Positions 36,788 through 45,956 of a stretch of 64,000 bases of DNA are shown here, piece by piece (positions within the stretch are counted from its first letter, which is position 1; the number at the start of each line of letters is the position of its first letter). A program made the position numbers and the translations under genes. This stretch comes from Bacteroidales bacterium (GTDB lineage Bacteria > Bacteroidota > Bacteroidia > Bacteroidales > WCHB1-69). The stretch is from contig JAILCI010000019.1 in assembly GCA_024686335.1 (NCBI GenBank), positions 1 to 64,000 of the forward strand, written 5' to 3'. A model generated the notes under the pieces. It did not search any database. It was not told the origin of the DNA and saw only the letters and a program-made list of their open reading frames with translations.

Positions 36788-38560
36788 TACTACCAACTCA
36801 CCTCTATAGACGATAGGTTTGCCGTTAGAGTTGGTGCAATGAATAACCCACATGTAGACCACATTGACAGGCAATTTGTCTTTCACATACCCGTTCCATT
36901 GGAAAGCTTTATCCTTCGAGACATACACCTGCTCGCCCCATCGGTCATATATAGCGATCTCAAAGGTTTGCCAATCGCCAGACATGATCTCAGGGATGTA
37001 GAAATAATCATTCAAACCATCGCCATTGCTCGGAGTAATGGAATTGGGCAAGCGTAAGGGATATTCACAATAGTCGATCTTAAAAGAGGCATTTGCCTCA
37101 CAACCGAAACCTGAGTTATTCACAGTATACACCCCAGCATTCGTGACGTGGATAATGGAATCAGTTTCTCCAGTGCTCCACAAGAAGTTGGGCAGCGAAC
37201 CTTCAGCTTTCAGGTCAGCCTCATTATTGTCGCAGAATGGATCCTCTGAAACTTGGACAATGGTAACATAGACTGGTGAGACAGTCAGATAAAGTTCCAC
37301 AATACTATCGCAACCATTCTGGGTGGTCAACTCTTGAGTCTGTCGAAGCAATTCAGCATCCAGAGTGGCAGCTGGCGATATGGAGAATCCGTATTTCTCG
37401 TAACCTAGACCTTCACAGACGGTATCGCGAATGATCGTCTCATAGGCCGGGAAAATATTGACGACAATCGCGGCCGTATCAGGGAATTCGTTTCTTGTAC
37501 GAATCTCATACCATACCGTATCCATGCCGCTATAACCTTGAGCTGCGATATAGGAAACCATAGTGCCGGCGAGCTGAGCCTCACCGTGCTGAGGCTGACC
37601 AACCAAAGCAATGGAAACGCCGAAGTTATCACTCAAGAGACGCGGATCGATAGAGTCGTTGAAAGTCGGGTTGAAAGAAAAATCACCCTCTTGGCAAATC
37701 TCTTGAAAGTCGTTATAAGCAGTGGCCGGCGGAACCACCTCCACATGAACGGTCATAGGGCAGTCAATCATCGGGGAGAACCAAATATCATCTAACCCAA
37801 AGTCATTACCGTCAGTTGCAGTGTTAAGATTGATAATCTTGATGGTAGCAGTATGGTCGTTATATCCGCTCTCCCAGTCAAAACTAGCCAAATCCCAGTT
37901 GCCATGTTGAGTATCGGCATAGAACTCCTGTCCAACTACATTGTTGATATAAAATTGCAGGTGCGCCACCTTAGCCAGAGGCATAGTCTGGTTATTGACC
38001 GTCATCACATAGCATGAAAAACGATACTTGGTATTTGGATTGATGTTAATTGTCTGCTGCCATACTGAGACATTTGCAGTAGGATTACCATTGACAATCA
38101 TATAATGCCCTGCAGCTGTGCCATAGGTGTGGTCATAACATGAGGTGCAGAAATAGCTATGGACATTGTGTGCCAAGGAAGAGATTGAATAGACGCCTTC
38201 GTTCCAGACAGAAGTGGCGTTGTAGCTGTAGTAGGATGTAAAGCCCGTATTACCGGCCTCAAAATTGCCGTTAGTGGTCATCGTGCTATCCGACTCGTAG
38301 TATTTGCCCAGCACGGTATAATCCGTGGAAACCGTCGGGGCTACTATTTGCCAAGGGCGAGTATAGAAGTTACCCCATTGGACATTGGGAATCCACTCAT
38401 ACTCCTCCATACCTGAGAGTTGTATACGCACAGAGTCGCCAGGCAGAATCAACGTGTCTTGTGCCGTCGTATGAAAATCAGAACAAGAAGTCTGGGAAAA
38501 GGCGCTTGGTATTAACACTGCCAAGAAGACGATTCCTATGATAAATTTGACGATGCGCAT
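36782..38560 (-). CDS. Secreted protein with CHU_C/gliding-motility-type T9SS type B C-terminal domain
   Basis: The 592-residue product has a signal peptide (IIGIVFLAVLIPSAFSQ). Residues 90-270 form a jelly-roll-like domain (NGNFEAGNTGFTSYYSYN near its start, then HLQFYINNVVGQEFYADTQ), which resembles a carbohydrate-binding fold. Ig-like strands follow. The last 90 residues are the CHU_C domain: SITPSNGDGLNDYFYIP, FEIAIYDRWGEQVYVSKD and GYVKDKLPVNVVYMW. This targets the protein through T9SS to the cell surface. The function of the N-terminal part is unknown. It is transcribed alone, from a promoter 23 bp upstream. Confidence 0.85.
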   Translation of the reverse strand: MRIVKFIIGIVFLAVLIPSAFSQTSCSDFHTTAQDTLILPGDSVRIQLSGMEEYEWIPNVQWGNFYTRPWQIVAPTVSTDYTVLGKYYESDSTMTTNGNFEAGNTGFTSYYSYNATSVWNEGVYSISSLAHNVHSYFCTSCYDHTYGTAAGHYMIVNGNPTANVSVWQQTININPNTKYRFSCYVMTVNNQTMPLAKVAHLQFYINNVVGQEFYADTQHGNWDLASFDWESGYNDHTATIKIINLNTATDGNDFGLDDIWFSPMIDCPMTVHVEVVPPATAYNDFQEICQEGDFSFNPTFNDSIDPRLLSDNFGVSIALVGQPQHGEAQLAGTMVSYIAAQGYSGMDTVWYEIRTRNEFPDTAAIVVNIFPAYETIIRDTVCEGLGYEKYGFSISPAATLDAELLRQTQELTTQNGCDSIVELYLTVSPVYVTIVQVSEDPFCDNNEADLKAEGSLPNFLWSTGETDSIIHVTNAGVYTVNNSGFGCEANASFKIDYCEYPLRLPNSITPSNGDGLNDYFYIPEIMSGDWQTFEIAIYDRWGEQVYVSKDKAFQWNGYVKDKLPVNVVYMWVIHCTNSNGKPIVYRGELVVL

Positions 38561-38582
38561 TTTTGAGATCTTTTCAAGAGGC

Positions 38583-38591
38583 GCAAAGATA
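38583..38591 (-). promoter_or_regulatory. Promoter -7 box of the CHU_C protein gene
   Basis: The minus strand reads TATCTTTGC, 22 bp before the ATG at 38560. Confidence 0.7.
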
Positions 38592-38636
38592 CGAATTATT
38601 TTGTCTTTTCAAAAATAGAAATGATCATCATGACAA

Positions 38637-38678
38637 AAACAAAAAAAACAGGCCATGAGCAGATTGCCACAGCCTGTT
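38637..38678 (-). terminator. Terminator of the 38.7-40 kb envelope genes
   Basis: On the minus strand AAACAGGC pairs with GCCTGTTT across an 18-base loop and is followed by a run of T residues, about 50 bp past the lipoprotein stop codon. Confidence 0.8.
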
Positions 38679-38726
38679 TAATCTAATGATCTTAAGAAAT
38701 AGTTTCTAGGTCAATTGACAGTTTTT

Positions 38727-39296
38727 TTAGTAAATATTATAACCGACCAATTTCATGGAAACTTTCTGCTGATTGTCATAAACATAGATCAAACCAACAT
38801 TCTCAGCATAGAAGAAGTGATACATATCTGTACCAATCTCATAATCGAATCTGTGTACATTGTTAAATGTAACACCATTAACATCGAAAGAAGAGAGTTT
38901 TTCGTAGTTGGACCAATCGTCGGTTTTACCTTCGGAATCAATGTCAAGAGCAAGAGTTCCAACGTGTGGAACAGCAACTTTCACATAAGCCGTGTTGTCT
39001 TCTGTGCAAGATGTTGAATAAACTGTACAATTCTCGCCACCGAGTTTATAGGTGATAGCCTGAGAATAAACTTTACGCTCGTTACAGGTGTTAGTATACT
39101 CATTGAAGTCACTCACTGCTACCGTAAAGTTAGGTTCAGCTGTGGAGCGAGCATCGGCATACTCGTATGTAGTGCCATCGCCACCAGGAGCGAAAAGGCT
39201 TAATGCCATGGGATTGATAGGGGTGGTGTACTCTTCTTTACAACCGGCACAGAGCACAACTAAAGCCATAACGGCAAGATAAAATACTTTTTTCAT
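38727..39296 (-). CDS. Lipoprotein of unknown function
   Basis: The 189-residue product has a clear lipoprotein signal (MKKVFYLAVMALVVLCAGC, cysteine at 19). The mature part is rich in beta strands (NFTVAVSDFNEYTNT, ITYKLGGENCTVYST, LIYVYDNQQKVSMKLVGYNI) and has four further cysteines that could form disulphides. No family is recognised. It has its own promoter box (39328-39336) but follows the outer membrane protein gene by 50 bp, so partial cotranscription is possible. Confidence 0.75.
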   Translation of the reverse strand: MKKVFYLAVMALVVLCAGCKEEYTTPINPMALSLFAPGGDGTTYEYADARSTAEPNFTVAVSDFNEYTNTCNERKVYSQAITYKLGGENCTVYSTSCTEDNTAYVKVAVPHVGTLALDIDSEGKTDDWSNYEKLSSFDVNGVTFNNVHRFDYEIGTDMYHFFYAENVGLIYVYDNQQKVSMKLVGYNIY

Positions 39297-39327
39297 AATG
39301 ATATAATTTTAGGGTTCATATTAAACC

Positions 39328-39336
39328 GCAAAAATA
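39328..39336 (-). promoter_or_regulatory. Promoter -7 box of the 38.7 kb lipoprotein gene
   Basis: The minus strand reads TATTTTTGC, 31 bp before the ATG at 39296, in the 50 bp space after the outer membrane protein gene. Confidence 0.6.
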
Positions 39337-39346
39337 ATAAATCTTT

Positions 39347-40024
39347 TTAGAAATGGAAACCAAGTTTGAAAGCCCAAACATTGATGTTCATCGGATAGCT
39401 GCCGCCAGGAACATCACTATTAGAACTTACGGCAACATTGTGGCTACCCAACCAGTAGTAGTGAGCACCCAATGTGACTGTACGAGCAAGGATGATACCA
39501 GCACCTGCCTGGAAAGCGAACTCAGGGCTCATTTTATATCTGGTAAGAAGATTCTCATATCCTTCCGGAGTCTTGAAGAGAAGGTCAGCACCGAGACCAG
39601 CCTCAGCCCAAATACCAAAAACATCACTGAATTGGGTAGTGTAGTTAACGCCTAACATGATTGGTACATTGACATACATAGGTTTAGTGCAACTAAGCGC
39701 ATCATACTTGTCACGCAAATCCTTGTTCAGAGCATTCCACATACCATCGGCTGCGATGAAGATACCCAAACCGCTGTTTTCCATCTTTGTGTTTTGGAAA
39801 GTGTAGGTGTATTTCAGACCGAGGGAAGCACCAAACATAGCACCACCATTCTTAACAAATGAGTTTGTTCCGGGAACAATCACGCCAGCGACGCCTGTCG
39901 GTTGATCACCAAAAGCACCCATAGGGAGGATACCACCAATTTGGAAGGAAAGGCCAGCTTTCTGACCAAAAGAAGCGAAGCTAAGACAGAGCAATGCTGT
40001 CAATAAAACTGTAATCTTTTTCAT
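39347..40024 (-). CDS. Outer membrane beta-barrel protein (porin-like)
   Basis: The 225-residue product has a signal peptide (ITVLLTALLCLSFASFGQ). The mature protein is a run of alternating strands, for example KAGLSFQIGGILPMGAFG, MFGASLGLKYTYTF, VPIMLGVNYTTQF and the terminal MNINVWAFKLGFHF. This ends in an aromatic residue as outer membrane barrels do. The size fits an eight-stranded OmpW/opacity-like barrel. Function unknown; structural or adhesive roles are possible. It is preceded by a TATTTTTGC promoter box at 40062-40070. Confidence 0.85.
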   Translation of the reverse strand: MKKITVLLTALLCLSFASFGQKAGLSFQIGGILPMGAFGDQPTGVAGVIVPGTNSFVKNGGAMFGASLGLKYTYTFQNTKMENSGLGIFIAADGMWNALNKDLRDKYDALSCTKPMYVNVPIMLGVNYTTQFSDVFGIWAEAGLGADLLFKTPEGYENLLTRYKMSPEFAFQAGAGIILARTVTLGAHYYWLGSHNVAVSSNSDVPGGSYPMNINVWAFKLGFHF

Positions 40025-40061
40025 CTCTTTAGTATTTTTATGAATAAAACAATTTCAGACT

Positions 40062-40070
40062 GCAAAAATA
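40062..40070 (-). promoter_or_regulatory. Promoter -7 box of the beta-barrel gene
   Basis: The minus strand reads TATTTTTGC, 37 bp before the ATG at 40024. Confidence 0.65.
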
Positions 40071-40126
40071 GATTATATAACATTGTTTTTAACTTTCACA
40101 AAGTATAAATTGTCAACATTAAGAGT

Positions 40127-41053
40127 TTACAATCTCGGGGGATCGGAAAAAGATTTCAAAACCTCTTCCCAGCCATTTTCCACTAGTCGAGCGTCAATCT
40201 CCTGGTAGTCCTTTTTAAACCATGTCAATTGTTTTTTTGCATAGCGACGTGTGTGTGTCTTGATATCCTCAACAGCTTGATCTAAGGAGCATTTGTTCTC
40301 AAAATAGTCAAACAATTCCTTATATCCGACAGTATTCAGAGCGTTGAGATGACGATAAGGATAGAGTTGCCTTGCTTCCTCTTCCAGACCATCGTCCATC
40401 ATCTTATCAACCCTACGACCAATACGTTCAAAAAGTTCTTCGCGAGGACGATTTAGGTAGTATTTCAGGATGGTAAAATCACGTTGTTTTTTCTGATGAC
40501 TCATCAGAGAAGAATAGGGTTTCCCCGTTTGGATACAGACCTCCAAAGCACGTATCATGCGCTTGTGGTTATTCTGGTCAACGGTAGCAAAGAAGACAGG
40601 GTCATGCATTTGCAGTTGAGCGCGCAGGGCCTCTATGCCGTTACGGGCAAAGAGATTGTTGACATAACTGCGGATCTGCGGGTCCGCGTCGGGGGTTTCG
40701 TCCACGCCGTTGCAAACTGCAGCAATGTATTGCGGGCTTCCGCCCTCCATCAGCACAAAGGGATATTGCTCAAACAGGCGGTCCAGCAACTGCAGGACTG
40801 CCTGTTCGTACATGTATACATTATAATAGTCGTGTATGGAAAGCATGCCAGCCAGATAGCGGCGGGCGCGTGCCAGTTCCTCATCAGAGGGGAAGGCCGT
40901 ACCAATCTTCATCTCACGGTAGAACTGCCGTGAGTCTGCGGAGATGATAGGCACTTGATAGTGCTCAGCCAAAGAGACCACTGCGGAAGTCTTGCCCACC
41001 GCAGTAGGGCCTGATATGACCAACAGAGTCCTATACAAGCTGGTCAAGTTCAT
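40127..41053 (-). CDS. miaA: tRNA dimethylallyltransferase
   Basis: Transfers the isopentenyl group to A37 of tRNAs reading UNN codons. The 308-residue protein has the P-loop SGPTAVGKTS (about 14-23), ISADSRQFYREMKIGT (about 39-54), EGGSPQYIAAVC (about 99) and VDQNNHKRMIRALEV (about 155). The ATG at 41053 overlaps the end of the upstream gene by 23 bp, so translation is probably coupled. It is the last gene of a short minus-strand operon after yebC and the PRiA4-ORF3-like gene. Confidence 0.97.
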   Translation of the reverse strand: MNLTSLYRTLLVISGPTAVGKTSAVVSLAEHYQVPIISADSRQFYREMKIGTAFPSDEELARARRYLAGMLSIHDYYNVYMYEQAVLQLLDRLFEQYPFVLMEGGSPQYIAAVCNGVDETPDADPQIRSYVNNLFARNGIEALRAQLQMHDPVFFATVDQNNHKRMIRALEVCIQTGKPYSSLMSHQKKQRDFTILKYYLNRPREELFERIGRRVDKMMDDGLEEEARQLYPYRHLNALNTVGYKELFDYFENKCSLDQAVEDIKTHTRRYAKKQLTWFKKDYQEIDARLVENGWEEVLKSFSDPPRL

Positions 41054-41624
41054 TCAACCCGCTGAAGTCATCCTCATCGTAGCCATCATTGAACTCATCA
41101 TGGATGTCCTCATCCTCAAAATCAAACTCATCATCCTCAGTGAGTTCCGGCTTCTTGGCCACCACTGGCATCTCCTTGCTCTTGAAGGTACAGCGAGGAA
41201 ACTTTGAAGCATCCTCATCCGTTTTCAGCACTTTCTGCAATTCGATGTAGAACACCTTAGGCTCCATGAAGTCATACTCATAAATGATGTGCTGATGCGG
41301 ATCTGTGATGAAATCCTTGAGAAGCGCGTCCTTCATCACAAAATTCGGCAGATTTGATTTAGTACTGAATGAGTCCTCATCATTATATTCAGGACCATCA
41401 GACTCGCCGGCCTCATCATCACTCATATCCACCAAGGTAATCTCTTTCTGCTTGTTCCATTTAGGATCGCAAATGGAGAAACAAGCCAATTCATTACCTT
41501 TCAATCCTATACATTCGTAGAGGAGGTGGTGGAACGACTCGAAGTTGTCGTTAGCCAGGATTTCAACATCCCTAACGAAATCATCAACTTCATCGTAATA
41601 GACTTTGAACTTATAATAATACAT
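41031..41624 (-). CDS. PRiA4 ORF3-like acidic protein
   Basis: The 197-residue soluble protein begins MYYYKFKVYYDEVDDFVRDV. The N-terminal 80 residues (DNFESFHHLLYECIGLKGNE, CFSICDPKWNKQKEITLVDM) resemble the plasmid pRiA4b ORF3/IS1096 passenger domain, which in Bacteroidota is a chromosomal single-copy gene. The rest is very acidic, ending in repeated Asp/Glu (DEFDFEDEDIHDEFN). No catalytic motif is visible. It sits between yebC and miaA, with 33 bp to yebC and a 23 bp overlap with miaA. The name does not imply that it is part of a mobile element here. Confidence 0.75.
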   Translation of the reverse strand: MYYYKFKVYYDEVDDFVRDVEILANDNFESFHHLLYECIGLKGNELACFSICDPKWNKQKEITLVDMSDDEAGESDGPEYNDEDSFSTKSNLPNFVMKDALLKDFITDPHQHIIYEYDFMEPKVFYIELQKVLKTDEDASKFPRCTFKSKEMPVVAKKPELTEDDEFDFEDEDIHDEFNDGYDEDDFSGLNELDQLV

Positions 41625-41657
41625 AGGTAAGGTTTTTTGGGGGTTGACAGTTTTAGG

Positions 41658-42386
41658 TTACTCTTCTGCCTCTTCCGGTTCCACCATATTATGGAATACG
41701 TTGGTTACATCCTCATCCTCATTAATCTTATCAAGCAGAAGGTTTACTTCAGCACGTTCTTCATCGTTGAGTGTCTTCATCTCTTTAGGTATACGCTCAA
41801 ACTTGAAGCTCTTGATCTCAAAATTATTTTCTTCCAGATATTTTTGGATAGGGCCAAAAGCTTGGAACTCAGCCATCACGATAATTTCCTCATCATCTGA
41901 ATCAATCTCAGCATCGAAATCCATCATGTTGAGTTCAAACTCTTCAAGGTCAATTTCTGGAGTACGAGCCACAGTAAAAATGCTCTTGTGGTCAAAAAGG
42001 AAATCGAGCATACCAGAAGTACCAAGAGAACCGCCAAATTTGTTGAAATAGCTACGAATATTGGCGACAGTACGCTGGTTGTTGTCTGTTGCGGCTTCAA
42101 TCATGATAGCAATGCCGTGAGGTCCGCGACCTTCATAGACCATCTCCTTATAGTCGGACTGGTCCTTTTCGAAAGCACGCTTTATGGCGCGATCGATGTT
42201 ATCCTTCGGCATGTTCTCATTCTTAGCCGTCTGGATAAGCAGACGAAGCTTAGAGTTCTGATCGGGATCAGGACCACCAGCCTTAGCTGCCATGGTGATT
42301 TCCTTGCCGATACGTGTGAATGTACGGGCCAAATATGCATTACGTTTAAAGATTCTTGCCTTACGAAATTCAAAAGCTCTTCCCAT
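41658..42386 (-). CDS. YebC/PmpR family protein
   Basis: The 242-residue cytosolic protein belongs to the YebC family, described as transcriptional regulators and, for some members, as translation factors that help at proline stretches. MGRAFEFRKARIFKRNAYLA opens the protein, and IGKEITMAAKAGGPDPDQNS (about 28-47), NMPKDNIDRAIKRAF and YEGRGPHGIAIMIEAATDN are diagnostic. The acidic C terminus is usual in Bacteroidota. It heads an operon with the PRiA4-ORF3-like gene and miaA. Its promoter is back to back with that of the oppC-type gene. Confidence 0.95.
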   Translation of the reverse strand: MGRAFEFRKARIFKRNAYLARTFTRIGKEITMAAKAGGPDPDQNSKLRLLIQTAKNENMPKDNIDRAIKRAFEKDQSDYKEMVYEGRGPHGIAIMIEAATDNNQRTVANIRSYFNKFGGSLGTSGMLDFLFDHKSIFTVARTPEIDLEEFELNMMDFDAEIDSDDEEIIVMAEFQAFGPIQKYLEENNFEIKSFKFERIPKEMKTLNDEERAEVNLLLDKINEDEDVTNVFHNMVEPEEAEE

Positions 42387-42472
42387 AGTATAACTTTACT
42401 TATTTAGTAGTTTAACTTAAAAACCTGAGTTCTGTGTCGAAGACCTTTTTGGAAAACACACAAAACTGCGCG

Positions 42473-42481
42473 GCAAAGATA
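42473..42481 (-). promoter_or_regulatory. Promoter -7 box of yebC-miaA operon
   Basis: The minus strand reads TATCTTTGC. The divergent box for the permease gene begins 11 bp away. Confidence 0.7.
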
Positions 42482-42492
42482 CAAAAAAATCA

Positions 42493-42501
42493 TATTTTTG
42501 C
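42493..42501 (+). promoter_or_regulatory. Promoter -7 box of the oppC-type permease gene
   Basis: TATTTTTGC lies 14 bp before the ATG at 42516, so the mRNA leader would be only a few bases long. Confidence 0.7.
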
Positions 42502-42515
42502 ACCCTGTTTATATT

Positions 42516-43616
42516 ATGAATATTTTTAAAAGGAAACCGAAGGAATATCGAGCCACTTCCATCAGTGAGCTGACATGGAAGCGCTTCAAGAAGGAGAAGG
42601 AGGGCATGGTCTCTCTGGCATTCATCTTGCTGGTAATTATAATCTCCGTCTTAGGTTACCTTATCACGCCTGATCCGACACCCTATTGCAATCGACAGCA
42701 GTTGGAGATTGCGTTGCGCGGCCCTGGCTTCAAAGTCGAGATGCTGCAAGTTCAATCACCGCAAGAGGTACCTCACTATAACTTCCTCAGGCGCATGCTG
42801 TTCGGTCAGCCCGACCAATATCGCAGCATTCCCATCTCCAGCTACAAAGAGAATGGCAACACCATAGAGGCGGTTCTTTTTGAACATGACGGCGAGATAG
42901 TGACCTACGACAAGAGTGAATTAGCCGACAAGCCCGTCATCACACGCCGTTTTCTCTTGGGCACAGACCGTTATGGTCGCGACGTACTGAGTCAACTGAT
43001 GATTGGCTCGCGCGTGAGTCTCTCCGTAGGATTCCTCTCCATTTTCATTGCTCTCATCATCGGCATCGGTGTTGGAGCTGTGGCTGGCTACTACCGTGGC
43101 AAGGTCGACGATGTCCTCACCTTCATCATCAATGTGGTGTGGTCAATCCCTACCCTGCTGTTGGTCATCGCCATCAGCTTCGCCCTCGGCAAGGGCTTCT
43201 GGCAGATCTTCATCGCCATCGGTTTGACCATGTGGGTCGACATCGCACGTGTAGTGCGCGGACAGGTCATCAGTCTACGCGAACAAGACTTCGTAGAGTC
43301 AGGTCGAGCATTGGGATTCAGCAATTTACGCATCATCTTCAAGCATATTTTGCCCAATATCACGGGCACCATCATCGTTATCGCTGCCTCCAACTTCTCA
43401 TCTGCCATCCTCAACGAGGCGGGTCTAAGTTTCCTCGGTCTTGGTGTGCAACCGCCCATGCCTTCATGGGGTATGATGATGAAAGAGAACTACGCCTACA
43501 TCGTGTTACAAAAGGCATACCTCTCCATTGCCCCGGGTCTTGCCATCATGTTGCTCGTCCTCGCCTTCATGCTCGTCGGCAACGCGCTGAGGAACGCGAT
43601 GGACATACGAAACTAG
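42516..43616 (+). CDS. Dipeptide/oligopeptide ABC transporter permease (OppC/DppC type)
   Basis: The 366-residue inner membrane permease has an N-terminal membrane segment (about 29-50), a periplasmic domain of about 100 residues, and five further segments. Family motifs are FLLGTDRYGRDVLSQLMIGS (about 149-168) and the ATPase-coupling EAA loop ESGRALGFSNLRIIFKHILP (about 254-273). I start at the ATG at 42516, just after the promoter box. No partner permease, ATPase or binding protein is adjacent. In Bacteroidota such genes are often scattered, so the transporter may be assembled from distant loci. Confidence 0.9.
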   Translation: MNIFKRKPKEYRATSISELTWKRFKKEKEGMVSLAFILLVIIISVLGYLITPDPTPYCNRQQLEIALRGPGFKVEMLQVQSPQEVPHYNFLRRMLFGQPDQYRSIPISSYKENGNTIEAVLFEHDGEIVTYDKSELADKPVITRRFLLGTDRYGRDVLSQLMIGSRVSLSVGFLSIFIALIIGIGVGAVAGYYRGKVDDVLTFIINVVWSIPTLLLVIAISFALGKGFWQIFIAIGLTMWVDIARVVRGQVISLREQDFVESGRALGFSNLRIIFKHILPNITGTIIVIAASNFSSAILNEAGLSFLGLGVQPPMPSWGMMMKENYAYIVLQKAYLSIAPGLAIMLLVLAFMLVGNALRNAMDIRN

Positions 43617-43831
43617 TTAATAGTTGATAGTTAACAGTTAATAGTTAGTGCGGAGTCACTTTAGGGAGACGACATTACCAATACCAGCAGACCTATAGGC
43701 ATGCAGGGGATTCCCATAATTCAACTGAAAAATGATAATTCTCCCTTAAAAAAATAGAGACGTGATAATATCGCGTCTCTACATGGTGTGTTGAATTCTA
43801 ACTGATAACTGAAAACTGATAACTATCAACT
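43617..43831. repeat. Repeat-rich intergenic region
   Basis: Strings of the GTTGATAGTT/AACTGATAACTG type lie at both ends (43617-43647, 43799-43832). Between them, 43659-43729 begins TTTAGGGAGAC and contains TTCCCATAATTCAAC, weakly similar to part of the 297 bp repeat arms. A hairpin TAGAGACG/CGTCTCTA lies at 43755-43781. No coding potential is evident. Confidence 0.55.
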
Positions 43832-44446
43832 CTATTTGATTTTCTTCATCAGTTCAGCCTTTTTGGCGTCGTATTCCTCTTGGGTGATGATTTGGAGATC
43901 GAGTTTCTCTTTCCAGCGTTTGAGTTCCTCAAGAGCTGATTCGGATTCATCGGCCTTAACCAAGATTTCACGAGTAGCAATAGCCTCCTCAAAATTGGTG
44001 CAGGCAACACCGCCACGGTTCAGGACCAGATAGATTTTGCAGCCGCTATTAATCTTATTATAAGGATCAATGGGCACGCACTGAATCTTCTTGATGGTAG
44101 CCGTACCGCCACTGCGGTTCTCGATGCGTTCATAGACCTCTTGATTAGCAGCACTAACGGATGTAGACTCATATGGATCTTCTGCCAAAGCACCTAACAC
44201 GCCAGAGGTCACATCACGGAAATAGAGATAATATTTGCCATTGGTAGGATAACCGTAGGTAATAGTGGAACCCACCACGAAAGACTGTCCATTGGAAGCC
44301 ACATACTCGCGGATATTATCACCACCTTTTCTGCCAGTCAACTCTTTAGCAGATTTGTGATCCAGAAGATCCTGATAGGTAACTGTTTGAGCCATAGCGC
44401 TTCCGAACAAAGCAAGCACCATCAATACTGAGAATAATCTTTTCAT
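43832..44446 (-). CDS. Secreted SHOCT-domain protein
   Basis: The 204-residue product has a signal peptide (MKRLFSVLMVLALFGSAMAQ). The middle (VASNGQSFVVGSTITYGYP, KYYLYFRDVTSGVLGAL, IKKIQCVPIDPYNKINSG) is beta-rich with no named family. The last 35 residues form a SHOCT domain, LKRWKEKLDLQIITQEEYDA with KKAELMKKI, a short helical module usually found at protein ends with an oligomerisation-like role. The combination of a signal peptide with SHOCT suggests a periplasmic protein. It is transcribed alone from a promoter at 44525-44533. Confidence 0.8.
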   Translation of the reverse strand: MKRLFSVLMVLALFGSAMAQTVTYQDLLDHKSAKELTGRKGGDNIREYVASNGQSFVVGSTITYGYPTNGKYYLYFRDVTSGVLGALAEDPYESTSVSAANQEVYERIENRSGGTATIKKIQCVPIDPYNKINSGCKIYLVLNRGGVACTNFEEAIATREILVKADESESALEELKRWKEKLDLQIITQEEYDAKKAELMKKIK

Positions 44447-44524
44447 CTTACTATTGTTTTTAATGAGTAATAACCTTTTTCAGATTGCTGTCACACAATT
44501 GAAAACGTGTGATTTTTTCGGGCG

Positions 44525-44533
44525 GCAAAAATA
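44525..44533 (-). promoter_or_regulatory. Promoter -7 box of the SHOCT gene
   Basis: The minus strand reads TATTTTTGC, 78 bp before the ATG at 44446. Confidence 0.6.
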
Positions 44534-44629
44534 TAAAAAATATACATGTCTTTTTTTGAAATCGCTTTTCTTCTACCAGTCTTGCGGGCCTAGCGGCCTG
44601 CGTATGAGATATTGAAAACAAGATTTTAT

Positions 44630-44638
44630 TATCTTTGC
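44630..44638 (+). promoter_or_regulatory. Promoter -7 box of pepP-kamB
   Basis: TATCTTTGC lies 19 bp before the pepP ATG. Confidence 0.7.
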
Positions 44639-44657
44639 GCCTTCAAAAATCACACGT

Positions 44658-45947
44658 ATGCGTTACGAACCATTATCAGCCGATTTCTATTGTCAGAACC
44701 GCCGCAATGTAGTGGCAGCTTTGGAGCAGGGCTCCATCGCCATTCTGACCTCTCACGACGAATATCCCCGTTGCGGAGACACCACACACCCATTCCGTCA
44801 GAACTCCGACCTGCTGTACCTCTGCGGTATAGATCAAGAGGAGACTTTCCTGACATTGGCGCCGTGGCATCCTAACCCCGACTATCGGGAAATTTTGTTC
44901 ATCAAGAACCCGTCGCCAGAGAAGATTGTCTGGTTTGGTCATAGGTTGAGCAAAGAGCAGGCAACAACACTCTCAGGTGTCAAGACAGTGATGTTCCTGG
45001 ATTCCTTCGAAGGTGTGCTTAATGATTTGATGATGCACGCTCAGCATGTTTATCTGCACATCCCTGAGGATCCGCGCATCAAACCCACCTACCCCACCCA
45101 AGAGGTTCGTTTCGCCAAGCAACTGAAAAAAGACTATCCGTTGCATGACTTCCGCCGTCTGGCACCGATACTCTACCCTCTGCGCTGTCGCAAGCAACCC
45201 GAAGAGTTGAAAACATTGTATCGCGCATGTCAAATTACCCGCAAGGCATTCGAACGCGCGCTGACAGCCATTGCTCCAGGCAAATACGAATACGAAATTG
45301 AGGCAGAGATGACCTACGAGATGATCCGTAACGGTGCCTCCGGACACTCTTTTGCCCCCATCATTGCCGCTGGCCCCGACACTTGCATTCTTCACTACAT
45401 CAAAAATGACAAAAAGATGCAGGACGGTGATCTGCTGCTGATGGACTTCGGTGCAGAATATGCCAACTACGCTGGCGACTGTTCCCGCACTGTGCCCGTC
45501 AATGGCAAATTTACCGAGCGTCAGCGTCAAGTCTATGAAGCCGTGCTCTCCATCTACAAAGAGACTATCCCAAAATTCAAACCCGGCATGACCATCCACA
45601 AGATTAACGATTTCGTTTTCAAGAGAATGGACGAAGAGTTAATTAAACTAGGTCTTTACACCGAAGAAGACGTTCGCAACCAAGATCCTGCCATGCCCTG
45701 TTTCAAGAAATACTACATGCATAACACCAGCCACTTCATCGGTTTGGACGTACACGATGTAGGCCAGCGCGACTGGGTCTTTGAGGCCGGCAACGTGCTG
45801 AGCTGCGAGCCCGGCATCTACATCGCCGAAGAAGGCATCGGTGTTCGTATCGAAACCGACGTAGTCGTGGGCGAGCAACCCGTGGACCTCTTCGCAGGCA
45901 CCCCTGTGGAAGTCGACGAGATAGAACGTATCATGCAAAACCGCTAA
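44658..45947 (+). CDS. pepP: Xaa-Pro aminopeptidase (aminopeptidase P, M24B)
   Basis: Removes N-terminal residues preceding proline in the cytosol. The 429-residue protein has an N-terminal creatinase-like domain (GDTTHPFRQNSDLLYLCGID at about 36-55). The pita-bread metal site follows: the two Asp in LLMDFGAEYANYAGDCSRTV (about 260-279), the His in HNTSHFIGLDVHD, and the two Glu in SCEPGIYIAEEG and VRIETDVVV. All five ligands are present. It begins 19 bp after a promoter box and is followed by kamB after only 9 bp, so peptide breakdown and lysine fermentation genes appear to be cotranscribed. Confidence 0.96.
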   Translation: MRYEPLSADFYCQNRRNVVAALEQGSIAILTSHDEYPRCGDTTHPFRQNSDLLYLCGIDQEETFLTLAPWHPNPDYREILFIKNPSPEKIVWFGHRLSKEQATTLSGVKTVMFLDSFEGVLNDLMMHAQHVYLHIPEDPRIKPTYPTQEVRFAKQLKKDYPLHDFRRLAPILYPLRCRKQPEELKTLYRACQITRKAFERALTAIAPGKYEYEIEAEMTYEMIRNGASGHSFAPIIAAGPDTCILHYIKNDKKMQDGDLLLMDFGAEYANYAGDCSRTVPVNGKFTERQRQVYEAVLSIYKETIPKFKPGMTIHKINDFVFKRMDEELIKLGLYTEEDVRNQDPAMPCFKKYYMHNTSHFIGLDVHDVGQRDWVFEAGNVLSCEPGIYIAEEGIGVRIETDVVVGEQPVDLFAGTPVEVDEIERIMQNR

Positions 45948-45956
45948 TCACAATTA

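Noticed and set aside
41031..41624. Insertion sequence passenger gene
   Set aside because: No transposase or terminal repeats nearby; this is a chromosomal gene fused into a yebC-miaA operon.
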